64,000 bases of DNA from contig CP136066.1 in assembly GCA_032622095.1 (NCBI GenBank), positions 193,368,816-193,432,815 on the forward strand, in the 5' to 3' direction. Below the pieces are notes generated by a model. That model was not told the DNA's origin. It ran no database searches and saw nothing but the letters and a program-made list of their open reading frames with translations. A program made the position numbers and the translations under genes. This stretch comes from Siphonodentalium dalli. Its lineage: Eukaryota > Mollusca > Scaphopoda > Gadilida > Siphonodentaliidae. Numbering within the stretch: position 1 is the stretch's first letter; each line of letters opens with the position of its first letter. Shown here one piece after another: positions 51,435-62,477 of this stretch.

Positions 51435-52850
51435 TTTGTCTCTACCATCGTGGTATTTATTAAGGTGGTGCTACAAGTCGGGCTGATATCTCAAAACGTG
51501 CAGCTTTGATGCCGTAAAATCACATGGCCTTTCCCGCCAAGCATGGTTCATGCTGTCTGTGGGTAGCGGGGGTAACGTCGCAATCGGCGAGAGCTATACT
51601 TCGTCCAAACATACGGGTCATATTCTGCGTCTACAAACACTCAATGACGAGCTAGTTGGATTTGCCAGTCAGAATAATGACAGTATGCGAGTATAAATAT
51701 AATGACGTTGCTTACTTAGGCATATACTATGCATTTCAACAAAGCATTAACTTTAATTGAGGGGCTATACTAGTAGGTGATTTGGGCCCGTTTTCATGAA
51801 AGCAACTGATGATATACTTGGGACTTAAGATGGTCTTAAGTTAACACTTCTGTTATATGTGCGTTTCACGAGCAAGTGCTTATCTTTAGGCTTAACTTAA
51901 GTCTGGTGGGTTGTCTTAAGATAATATTAATGTTAAGAAGGCGCCCCATTTGGGAATTTTCAAAAAATTCTCAATTTCTAACTATCAATTTGAAGGAAAA
52001 CATCATTATTCTTTATAACCACTGTATATAGGTTTGGCGCTGGACCACAATATTCTCTTGCCAAAATGTTTGCCAAATGATATTATTTTTTGCCAAATTT
52101 CTAAAATATTTGCCAAATTTAATTGTGGGTATAACTGAAGGAAATTCTCGTTTGGGGTAAAATGAGCTGGTAATGTAAGATAGTATTGTTAAAAAATATA
52201 AAAGTAGCAACAAATATATCTCATCAAGTATATCTCATCAAAGCATACATATTATTTTGCGCGCATTGAGGGCATGTTACAAATTACTTATACCAGCTTA
52301 ACGAAAAATTTACAGAACATCGCTCCCCGACTCATATTTTAACATACGGTCGATTAACTGTTTGATTAGGGCCCTGCGAATCGGAAATTCGGAAACCGAA
52401 TCGAATCTCGAATCGAATCGGGTGTCCGATGTCGACATCGAATCAGAATCGAATCGGGACAAGCACTGGACGGCGAAAAATCATAGCTGACTATCGGATA
52501 TCATTCTAATTACTGTTCACTTGTATGTCATAAAAGCTGAGACAGTTTCGAATAGGAAACAAAGACCAAAGACAGAGTTCACAGTCAAACGTTTGTCGAC
52601 TGACATTGTTCTCAATTTTATGTTAAACGAAAATCGAAACTATATATCACCTAGTATGACACGTGACGTGTACATCATCTAAGCAGTAAGCACAGACCTT
52701 GACACTGACTATAACATGAACAATTACTACGGAAGATACACTATTCGACTACTCTACACACATATAACAGTGTATATTAATTTGATAGTTGCCATTGACT
52801 ATGAATGTATATATTCTAAGGATTTCAGGACTGGTGTATGCTGTATCATA
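51435..52850. other. Unassigned sequence
   Basis: No gene. 52020-52130 carries several TTTGCCAAAT words after GGTTTGGCGCTGGACCA and is a fragment of the 54744 hAT-like family; 52380-52450 has repeated CGAATCGAATC. Confidence 0.45.
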
Positions 52851-53165
52851 AACAATTTGGTTCTTCATTGATATAATTGGTTCTTCATGTGGAACTATTT
52901 GATTCTTCGGTAGTAATAATTTGGTTCTTAAACAATAATAATGGTTCCTCACAGAGAAAATTGAAGTTTGTCCTCCAGACGGAACCAATAGGTTCTTCAT
53001 GATTAAAATTTGGTTCTTCGTCAAGAACCAATCCCTGGTTCTTCATTGGTTCCAATTTGGTTCTTCCCCAAGAACCAATTCCCCCTCCTCCCTTCCACCA
53101 AGAACCATTGGTTCTTCATTTGGAATAATTTGGTTCCTTGTTGGATACAGCCCCAAGAACCAGTT
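52850..53165. repeat. Cluster of TTGGTTCTTC / GAAGAACCAA words
   Basis: About twenty copies of GGTTCTT or AAGAACC in both orientations in 300 bp, including directly opposed pairs such as CAAGAACCATTGGTTCTTC. The cluster could fold into many alternative stems. Confidence 0.85.
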
Positions 53166-53195
53166 GGTTGTAGTAACAGAGTTTGCATTATTAAC

Positions 53196-53519
53196 GCTGA
53201 AGGGGTCACTCTCGCCAAAAAAAGTGCTGAAGTGCACTCAGGATTTGAAAATGTGCTGAAGGGTACACAGGGTTTGAAATGTCGTTCTAAATGACGTTTA
53301 GTTTTCGTATCTGCCATGATTTCTGTTAGAGAATAATTGTTTACGTTCCAATGAACATTAAAAAGAACTGAAATCAAACTGCTAATGGGCACCAGACTTT
53401 CAGAAACACAGTTTAAGTAATGATGTTAGTGGCGATCAAAAACCCTGTGTACCCTTCAGCACATTTTCAAATCCTGTGTACTCTTCAGCACTTTTTTTGG
53501 TGAGAGTGACCCCTTCAGC
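53196..53519. mobile_element. Mutator-like MITE (GCTGAAGGGGTCACTC), 324 bp, 9-bp TSD
   Basis: GCTGAAGGGGTCACTCTCGC and the inverse end; ATTATTAAC at 53187-53195 and 53520-53528. Confidence 0.88.
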
Positions 53520-53984
53520 ATTATTAACACTGAAAATGCATTTCCTTCTGTGTACAGGTGAATCAGATAAAAATTGTTTCATAAATATAACCATTTATTC
53601 ATTAAACTTGAAAAATTATTCTACATAGTCAGGTGGAAATTTTGGCACAATATTTTTAAGTATTCAGTATTCTAAGGATAGTGGACCATAGCTCGTAGAT
53701 TTATTTGTCACATTAAATTTAATTTTTAGGACAAATAATGTTTTCAGTAAGTCAATAATCTAATTTATGGTTTTGTTGTGAACGTGTTGGCATGTGTATA
53801 TTATAATGAGCTGAGACTTGAAATCTTAATTCAATTGTTTGATGACTTTTGATTATCACAAGTTTGTTTTGTTCAAATATATCTACAAATACTCCACCAT
53901 CTCTTGCCCATTACTGGATTCCGCGGCTTTTTTAAAAGCCGGATTATAAGTTTCAATATCGACGAAGATGCACATATGTCATTT

Positions 53985-54460
53985 ATCAAGTGTATCTTTT
54001 TAAAAGATGCATTATCCGAATTAACGCTCCTAAATTACTATTTCTTTGGCTTCGGTGGTAAAACTATTTTATTCGAGGAACCCAGCCATCAAAGCTCAGA
54101 GCGATCAGATATCAATTTTTGAAGTTTGTTATTTCTCGAGATATGCAAATGTTTGTGGCTAAGTAAAACGTGGTTAACGGACGGTCTCGGACAAAATTGC
54201 GGATGAAGATGCGATGGATGACTCTAAATCAAGTGGTAATACGGTCAAATTTCGTGATACTCAGTGATGGCCATATTTTGTTGAACAAAATGTTGATAAA
54301 TAATACGCTTTGGGAAATGTTATACCATAGTTGACAGTGGTTAGCATTATTTTGTTGCAATAAATCGATTCTGATAACTAAAGCGTATTTTGAAGAAATG
54401 TCGTTGTTGTATCTTGATGATATGGGGCCGTCTGATCGGAAAGAGTACCGTTAAAAAAAG
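53985..54460. mobile_element. Diverged AGGTACTC-family TTAA element
   Basis: TACTATTTCTTTGGCTTCGG, TTCGAGGAACCCAGCCATCA and AAGCTCAGAGCGAT match the interior of 38797-39265; the right side TCTGATCGGAAAGAGTACCG before TTAA matches the family end. Left boundary unclear. Confidence 0.6.
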
Positions 54461-54632
54461 ACAACATGCTTTACCGTATATATATTTGTTTTCAGCTTGA
54501 TATGAGTTGAAAGACATCTGAACAAGGTCATTTCGATGAAAATTGATATTTTTTTCACTTACACACGGATCAATTGACGTTTCGTTTCATATACTGAGCC
54601 ATTTCCTCCACCCATTCTGATCTATGTTTCAG

Positions 54633-54724
54633 GACTGTCCATGCTCGCACGACAAATCATGTAACAGTACGCACTGTTTGTGTGGGGAGAAGTTCTCCGG
54701 AGATTTTCTGCCAGTACCCTCGAG
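54633..54724 (+). CDS. Possible cysteine-rich (EGF-like) exon
   Basis: 92 bp between a pyrimidine-rich TATGTTTCAG and GTGAGT. One frame encodes DCPCSHDKSCNSTHC, then LCGEKFSGDFLPVPS, with six Cys in 17 residues followed by a G-x-x-F-S-G turn resembling an EGF module. A second frame is also open (no Cys pattern), so the phase is not proven. It lies 2.1 kb upstream of the fibrinogen-domain remnant on the same strand; EGF-like plus fibrinogen domains occur together in invertebrate lectin-type proteins, which is the reason to suspect one gene. Confidence 0.35.
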
Positions 54725-54743
54725 GTGAGTTATCTGTTGAACT

Positions 54744-55248
54744 CAGGGTTCGCGCTGGACAGAAATTTACTTTTGCCAAATAATTTGCCAAATGGAAATA
54801 GTTTTTGCCAAATTCTTTTAGAATTTGCCAAATGCTATCTATCCCTGATATATAGTACCATTTTATGCAACACTAAGTCTTATGTTTCGACACTCGCGGT
54901 TTGAACGACTTTTGATATCGATAGGAAGCAGTTAGTTAATAATTATACTCGCATCTCTATTGTGGTTTATCGTACAACAATAAACCAATCACCGAACAAT
55001 AAAATTATACCAGGCTGCTTCATCAGAAGGGCATCACCACAAGAGGATTAGCTATGTAAACACCACCACACTAAAATGGGCATACGGGTAAGCCCTCCAC
55101 CAATCGATACGATTAACTGCATCTCAATAGTGGTATTCGTCAACTGTCTTGAAGAATTAAAAAGTGAATTGCCAAATGAAATTCTTTTTTGCCAAATGTG
55201 AATTATTTTTGCCATTGGAAAATTTGGCAAGTGGCAGCGCGAACCCTG
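54744..55248. mobile_element. hAT-like element (CAGGGTTCGCGCTG), 505 bp, 8-bp TSD
   Basis: CAGGGTTCGCGCTG and its inverse; GTTGAACT on both sides (54736-54743, 55249-55256). Near both ends the word TTTGCCAAAT is repeated. It inserted about 20 bases after the donor site of the exon at 54633-54724. Confidence 0.9.
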
Positions 55249-55256
55249 GTTGAACT

Positions 55257-55451
55257 CCGTAAAAAAAAAACTCGATTGTAGGCTGGCAAACATTAAGGTC
55301 TATTACTGTTAGATGTGGTGTCAATATGTGAAAAGACAACAATTTTCAACACCCAGATAATTATGGTAATATAATAATTTAATGCCACAACTTCAGAGCT
55401 GTTCCATAGTAAACAAAAACCCAGACTGAGTGTATATATATATATGTTACA
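55257..55451. other. Unassigned sequence
   Basis: Nothing recognised beyond a TATATATA tract near 55435. Confidence 0.4.
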
Positions 55452-55836
55452 GTCAATATGTCAAATCAGTCATTTGGCCAAATGCCTAAAATTTTCAGTC
55501 AATTTTGGTGAAATGCCTGTGACCGCTAGTCATTTGGCCAATTGTCTAAAATGTTCAGTCATTTGGCAAGATGACTGCCCTGAATTTGACAGTTTGCCTA
55601 AATGGGAATTTTATTTGTAGTCAATATGTCAAATTGGCCAAATGACTGAATTTTATTTTAATTTTCTCAAATTAAGTATAACCATTACTTTTTTTGTTTT
55701 GTTGAAGGAAGTTTCACCGTGAACAGATCACAAAAATTGAATACTTATAAGCACATTACCTAATATTGAGCTGGCATTTCACCAAATGACTGAACATTTT
55801 AGGCAATTGGCTAAATGACTGATTTGACATATTGAC
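55452..55836. mobile_element. MITE with GTCAATATGTCAAATCAGTC ends
   Basis: GTCAATATGTCAAATCAGTC then ATTTGGCCAA at the left and the inverse at the right; further GTCATTTGGCCAA words inside. TSD not certain. Confidence 0.75.
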
Positions 55837-56677
55837 CTTAACATATACATATTGACTGAATTATTTGTATATAATATTTATCCATGTGAAACGTTGGCAA
55901 AAAATGAGCACGTGTTCGGTTTGAAACAGACAGTTGATATTTTTTATACGCCAGTTTTGAAAAACGGGACGTATTATGTTATTGGTCTGTCCGTCATCAT
56001 AGCAACGAGAACGCATTACATTTAGCATAATTCTATTCACACTTAAATATTTGCATAGCCCTTTCACAAAATCCTGGTCGTTGATTGGTCAACTGTCAAT
56101 TGGGTTAACCGTTTCATATCCTACTAACACAGACCGTAACACGAACACGACGTCATGTGTGACCTACTCACGACAAGCTGTCCTCAGTATAATTGGGCGT
56201 ACTTTTCACAGATCAGCTGAAATGCACCTGAAGCCAGTTATTTCTATCGATCACGTGATCGTTGCTAAATGCTTGGCAATTTAATATTGGGCTGACTTAA
56301 AGTTCTGCGTGGGCTAGTCTAAAATTGTCGATTTTTTGAAAATCAATAAGAATATATACAGCTTCTTTTATGGGAATAAAACATGCACCAAACAAGCTAT
56401 ATAAATATAAGATACTATAATGCTATAGTAGGTGTATTTTAATCAAGGATACGGCGCCGTGGCCATTGGTGCTCATTTAGTGTGCCCCAACACACCGCCG
56501 TACCACTCACTAATACTAAACCCATCCACTACATTCACTTTTAAGTGTGATTCATTTACGATTAGTCGTAATTAAGCTACCATCTCATAGAGTTACACTT
56601 AAACACAATACATTTACATTTAAGCATAACATAGTTATGATTTAAGTGTGCGTGATATCTGAATTACGATTAGGTGT
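55837..56677. other. Unassigned sequence
   Basis: No coding segment recognised. 56520-56660 has several TTAAGTGTGA / TACACTTAAA words in both orientations. Confidence 0.4.
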
Positions 56678-56734
56678 GGATGTAATATGCATAAGAGTAA
56701 TATAAGTTATATTACTCTTATGCATATTACATCC
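56678..56734. repeat. Perfect 27-bp hairpin
   Basis: GGATGTAATATGCATAAGAG then TAATATA pairs without mismatch with its inverse across the loop AGT. The outer flanks do not pair. Confidence 0.92.
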
Positions 56735-56837
56735 TGCGTTTAAAGACATTATATGGACTTGTTTCATTGCGCTTGTCTTTCTTGGTCATTCTCTAATATG
56801 TATTAGTTACGGTGGTGACAAAAGTTACACACATTGT

Positions 56838-57469
56838 CACTGCAAATTGCAAAGTCGTCTTCGAAGATGGGTATATGCGACTGATGGTTTATACACAATT
56901 AGCCTACATGGAATCAACAGATCTGACGTCATCTGCGACATGCATACCGATGGGGTGGATGGACAGTGTTCCAACAGAGGAGGAACGGGCTGGTAGATTT
57001 CTACAAGAATTGGACTGAATACGTCGGTGGCTTTGGTGACGTCACCGTTGGTGGCAACTAGCTATACTGGTTGGGTCTTAAAGACATCCACAAACTGACC
57101 CAGGGAGGAGCTGAGCTTTACGTTAATTGAAGAAGCCAGATGGGAGTGACATGTATGCGAAATGTGACAGCTTTAGATTAGATGACCCCACAAACAGATA
57201 AAGCCGTCGACCGTCTATCCGACCTTCGCGGTAGGAAATTTGCCACATTTGATAATAATAACGGAGGGTGTGGGGAGGGTATTTGCCCCGTGGAACGCCA
57301 CTCAGTTTGGTGGTTCGACTGCTGTTCCGACTCAAACCTGAACGGACGATATTTCACGAGTAATGCACAGCCCGCCGCTGACGTCGATTTCACAGGAATG
57401 AGATGGGGAACCAATTTCGACGTCACTTCGATGATCGAGACGACCATGATACTCCGCCCGGTGGGGTGA
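56838..57469 (+). pseudogene. Fibrinogen-related domain (FReD) pseudogene
   Basis: Consecutive pieces of a fibrinogen C-terminal domain appear in order but in changing frames: ANCKVVFEDGYMR, then [24 protein letters not shown], then (shift) [20 protein letters not shown] and [12 protein letters not shown], a TAG at 57059, YWLGLKDIHKLTQGGAELYV, a TGA at 57127, YAKCDSFRLDDPTN, then from about 57196 KFATFDNNNGGCG, SVWWFDCCSDSNLNGRYF, GMRWGT and a final TMILRPVG. The CDM-DG, WLGL, FxTxDxDN and SNLNGxYF landmarks are diagnostic for the domain. At least two stops and three frameshifts make it a pseudogene. Functional relatives are secreted pattern-recognition proteins. No transposon caused the breaks. 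Confidence 0.88.
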
Positions 57470-57479
57470 AGCAACCAGT

Positions 57480-57533
57480 GAACGGTACTCAATCCGATCA
57501 GAGGGTCCCCATATCACCAAGATACAACAACAA
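57480..57533. repeat. End fragment of the AGGTACTC-family element
   Basis: GAACGGTACTCAATCCGATC, AGAGGGTCCCCATATCACCA and AGATACAACAACAACTG match, inverted, the right end at 54415-54460. Confidence 0.7.
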
Positions 57534-60487
57534 CTGTGTCAAGTCTGTGAAACTCATACTTACAGTTCATAACACACTCAAAATATAAAAGAGTTTAGAT
57601 TTTCAAACATTTATATATGCGACTTTCAGTATTTTATATATGCGACTTTGAGTAAATTCTATTTTACTCATTGGAAATATACCAAATACAAATGTATCAG
57701 AAAATGATACTTGCAAATATTCATCGTTATCAATATACATATATATTTTTCCGTCTGAGCTCAACATGCAATACATGCATGCTCTATGGAGTGAGATAAG
57801 GCAGCTAGTCGTTGTCTCCCTCTTGTGTAGCATGTGGCCTTGCCAGGAGCGTTATACGGTATGTCAAAGTTAGAAGTTCAAACATTTACATATTTGATTT
57901 TGAGTAATTTCAATTCTATCTTACTCATTTGGAAATATACCAAAATGAAACCAGCAGAAGAGAGATAACTCTATAATGTGTATTGTTTGAAAATGTGGAA
58001 TGTGACTTCGAGTATTTCCAATTTTATTTTACTCATCTGGAAATATACCAAAATAAAATCAGCAGAAGAGAGATAACTCTATAATGTATGCTGCATGAAA
58101 ATGTAGAATTTTGATCTTCAGATTATTTAAATTGGTTTAGAGCAAGTTTATGTCAGATCATTAAATGAGAAAAACTCTTTATTTACAATTTTAAGTCATG
58201 TACTGTGTCAAGTCTGTGAAACTCATACTTACAGTTCATAATACACTCAAAATATAAAAGAGTTTAGATTTTCAAACATTTATATATGCGACTTTCAGTA
58301 TTTTATATATGCGACTTTGAGTAAATTTTAATTTACTCATTGGAAATATACCAAATACAAATGTATCAGAAAATGATACTTGCAAATATTCATCGTTATC
58401 AATATACATATATATCTTTCCGTCGGAGCTCAACATGCAATCCATGCATGCTCTATGGAGTGAGATAAGGCAGCTAGTCGTTGTCTCCCTCTTGTGTAGC
58501 ATGTGGGCCTTGCCAGGGGCGTTATACCGGTATGTCAAAGTTAGAAGTTCAAACATTTACATATTTGATTTTGAGTAATTTCAATTCTATTTTACTCATT
58601 TGGAAATATACCAAAGTGAAACCAGCAGAAGAGAGAGAACTCTATAATGTATATTGTATGAAAATGTGGAATGTGACTTCGAGTATTTTCAATTTGATTC
58701 TACTCATTTGGAAATATACCAAAATGAAATCAGCAGATAACTCTATAACGTATACTGTATGAAAATGTAGAATTTTGATCTTCTGATTATTTAAATTGGT
58801 TTAGAGCAAGTTTATGTCAGATCATTAAATGAGAAAAACTCTTTATTTACAATTTTGAGTCATGTACTGTGTCAAGTCTGTAAAACTCATACTTACAGTT
58901 CATAATACACTCAAAATATAAAAGAGTTTAGATTTTCAAACATTTATATATGCGACTTTCAGTATTTTATATATGCGACTTTGAGTAAATTTTATTTTAC
59001 TCATTGGAAATATACCAAATACAAATGTATCAGAAAATTATACTTGCAAATATTCTTCGTTATCAATATACATATATATCTTTCCGTCGGAGCTCAACAT
59101 GCAATACATGCATGCTCTATGGAGTGAGATAGGGCAGCTAGTCATTGTCTCCCTCTTGTATAGCATGTGGGCCTTGTCAGGGGCGTTATACCGGTATGTC
59201 AAAGTTAGAAGTTCAAACATTTACATATTTGATTTTGAGTAAGTTCAATTCTATTTTACTCATTTGGAAATATACCAAAGTGAAACCAGCAGAAGAGAGA
59301 TAACTCTATAATGTATATTGTATGAAAATGTGGAATGTGACTTCGAGTATTTTCAATTTTATTCTACTCATTTGGAAATATACCAAAATGAAATCAGCAG
59401 ATTACTCTATAATGTATACTGTATGAAAATGTAGAATTTTGATCTTCAGATTATTTAAATTGGTTTAGAGCAAGTTTATGTCAGATCATTAAATGAGAAA
59501 AATTCTTTATTTACAATTTTAAGTCATGTACTGTGTCAAGTCTGTGAAACTCATACTTACAGTTCATAACACACTCAAAATATAAAAGAGTTTAGATTTT
59601 CAAACATTTATATATGCGACTTTCAGTATTTTATATATGCGACTTTGAGTAAATTCTATTTTACTCATTGGAAATATACCAAATACAAATGTATCAGAAA
59701 ATGATACTTGCAAATATTCATCGTTATCAATATACATATATATTTTTCCGTCTGAGCTCAACATGCAATACATGCATGCTCTATGGAGTGAGATAAGGCA
59801 GCTAGTCGTTGTCTCCCTCTTGTGTAGCACGTGGCCTTGCCAGGAGCGTTATACGGTATGTCAAAGTTAGAAGTTCAAACATTTACATATTTGATTTTGA
59901 GTAATTTCAATTCTATCTTACTCATTTGGAAATATACCAAAATGAAACCAGCAGAAGAGAGATAACTCTATAATGTGTATTGTTTGAAAATGTGGAATGT
60001 GACTTCGAGTATTTCCAATTTTATTTTACTCATCTGGAAATATACCAAAATAAAATCAGCAGAAGAGAGATAACTCTATAATGTATGCTGCATGAAAATG
60101 TGGAATTTTGAACTTCAGATTATATAAATTGGTTTAGAGTAAGTTTATGTCAGATCAATAAATGAAAAAAAAATCCCTATTTAGAATTTTAAGTCGTGTA
60201 CTGTGTCAAGTCTGTGAAACTTATACTTTCAGTTTATAATACATTCAAAATATAAAAGAGTTTGGATTTTCAAACATTTATGTATGCGACTTTCAGTAAT
60301 TTATATATACGACTGAGTAAACTCTATTTTACTCATTGGAAGTATACCAAATACAAATGTATCAGAAAATGATACTTGTAAATATTCTTTGTTATCAATA
60401 TACATATATATTTTTCCGTCGGAGCTCAACATGCAATACTTGCATGCGCTACTCATGTGTAGCATGTGGGCCTTGCCAGGAGCGTTA
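57533..60487. repeat. Tandem array of ~664-bp units upstream of the LINE
   Basis: Units start at ACTGTGTCAAGTCTGT: 57533, 58202, 58866, 59530 and (partial, about 290 bp) 60200; lengths 669, 664, 664 and 670. Units 1 and 4 share private variants (CCGTCTGAGCTC, CCAGGAGCGTTATACGG), units 2 and 3 share others (CCGTCGGAGCTC, CCAGGGGCGTTATACCGG). Each unit contains sub-repeats around TTACTCATTTGGAAATATAC. A minus-strand frame of 60-94 codons recurs in each unit (MLHKRETTTSCLISLHRAC) but its length varies. The array runs to within 125 bp of the LINE ORF, so it may be its 5' UTR monomers, or a satellite into which a truncated LINE inserted. Confidence 0.9.
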
Positions 60488-60611
60488 TTTGCCAAAGCAA
60501 TTGTTATTGTTATTAAGAAAATAGGGTCAACTTGTAAGTATGTACGGTCATGTGTTTGGGGCGAGGTCACTGTAGATCACTGGTTTGTTTCAAATTTTGC
60601 ATTCAAGGATA

Positions 60612-61871
60612 ATGGCTAAGTTAAATATTTGCTCATTGAATTGCCGTGGGCTGTCATCTGATCAAGTTAAAAGAAGAGATCTCTTTCAAAAATGTAGAGA
60701 AAAATATGATATATCAATACTGGTTGATGAACAGAAATGGAAAGCGGAATGGGGCTATCAAGCTTATTTTAATTCATTTTCAAGTTCAAGTAGAGGTGTT
60801 GCCATATTATTCAGAAACACAATAGACTTTACAATTCACAATACTCTTACTGACAATGATGGAAACTACATAATCATGGATATTTCAATAAATAACCGTC
60901 GACTAACTTTGTGTGCTATTTATGGACCGAATGATGATAAACCAGATTTCTATAGGGGCATCTTCTCAAAAATTGAGAAATTAGAAAATGTGACGACCCT
61001 GCTTGGTGGTGATTGGAATGTGCCTCAAGACTATAACATTGATACAACAAACTATAAACACAAAAATAATGTTAAATCAAACGAAGTTATTTTGGAGTCA
61101 ATGCAAAAGCTAGACTTGCATGATGTGTGGAGGTTGACAAATCCTGACAAAAAAAGATATACTTGGAAGGGGCCTGGAAACAAAATGGCTCGTCTTGATT
61201 ATTTTTTAGTATCCTCAGATATGCAGCCTTTCATCAAATGCTGTGACATACATACAAGATATAAGTCGGATCACAATCCAATTAGTGTGAACTTTGAATT
61301 TATTGATCATCCTAGGGGAAGGGGATTCTGGAAATTCAATGACAGTCTATTAAAGGACCCAGAGTATACAAATATTGTCAAAACTGCAATTAGTAACACA
61401 ATACAACAATATTCAATAGAAAATTTAGCAGATTCTGATGAAATTTCATTTTCTATAAACGACCAACTACTTTGGGAAACTCTGAAAATTATTATAAGGG
61501 GGGAAACAATTGCTTATTCCTCTAAATTAAAAAAATCAAGAGACAAAAGAGAAAACGATATAGAAAAAAAACTTGAAGAATTAAACTTAAAATTGGACAA
61601 CGGTGACTTATCTGTTGTAGGTGAAATGGAAAAACTCACAACAGAAATGGAATTGATTAGAGACAAAAAGATAAAAGGCATTATTCTGCGGACAAAATCT
61701 AAATGGAAAATTGAAGGTGAAAAGGCCACCAAATATTTCTGTAACTTGGAGAAACGTCATTACACCGAAAAATTAATTCCAAAAATTGTTAAATCAGATG
61801 GATCAGAAACTACTGACTTTTCAGAAATTCTTTTAGAACAAGAATTTTTTTATAAAGATCTCTACAAATAA
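60612..61871 (+). pseudogene. LINE ORF2, endonuclease part
   Basis: Opens at ATG 60612-60614 in the good context GGATAATGG and runs 419 codons. Endonuclease motifs in order: NICSLNCRGL (Asn, about residue 9), LVDEQKW (Glu, about 40), CAIYGPN, LGGDWNVP (about 134), ARLDYFLVS (about 194) and KSDHNPISV (about 219), all catalytic positions present. After residue 240 comes a Lys/Glu-rich linker toward the RT (KKLEELNLKLDNGDLS, KWKIEGEKATKYF). It ends in TAA at 61869-61871, and the RT continues directly in the same frame, so the stop is a disabling mutation. The endonuclease would nick target DNA for target-primed reverse transcription. Confidence 0.92.
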
Positions 61872-62477
61872 AAATTGGGTAAAAACAATGAAAATGAGGC
61901 ATTTAATTTTTGGGATGTAAATAACCCCTTTCTTAATTTCTTGGATGAGGAAGAATCAGAATCTCTTGAAGGACCATTATCTAATCTAGAATGTGCATCA
62001 GCACTGAAAGGCATGAAAAATGACCGCTCCCCTGGGAGTGATGGTTATACTGCTAGCTTCTACAAGTATTTTTGGAAAGACCTTGGTCAGTTCCTGATCA
62101 ATTCTATTAATTATGGATATAACAAAGAACAGCTGTCGGTTACACAGAGGTGTGGAATAATCACTTGTATTCCTAAGTCCAATAAAAATAAACAATTTCT
62201 AAAAAATTGGAGACCAATCTCTCTTCTCAATGTGGACCTCAAAATAGCATCTTCAGTAATAGCTAATAGAATAAAAAAACATTTGCCAAAACTGATATCT
62301 AACTCCCAATTAGGTTTTATGTCCGGTCGTTATATCGGTGAATCTACTCGATTAGTTTTTGATTTGATAGACAAATGTGAGAAAAACAACATTTCCGCTA
62401 TATTGGCAATATTAGACTTTGAAAAGGCTTTTGATTCGCTGGAATGGGTATTTATCCAAAAATGCCTTGACTTTTGA
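61872..62477 (+). pseudogene. LINE ORF2, first reverse transcriptase segment
   Basis: Same frame as the endonuclease. Contains RSPGSDGYTASFYKYFW, NWRPISLLNVDLKIASSVIA, QLGFMSGRYIGEST and motif A ILDFEKAFDSLEW. It ends at TGA 62475-62477 where the family continues with a short hydrophobic phrase; the frame goes on after it (FGPSIKSWVKTFYSN). Confidence 0.9.

Noticed and set aside
57603-60570. Recurring minus-strand frame (MLHKRETTTSCLISLHRAC...) in each 664-bp unit
   Set aside because: Its length varies between units, it starts at different points and contains no domain; frame conservation follows from the near-identity of the units.
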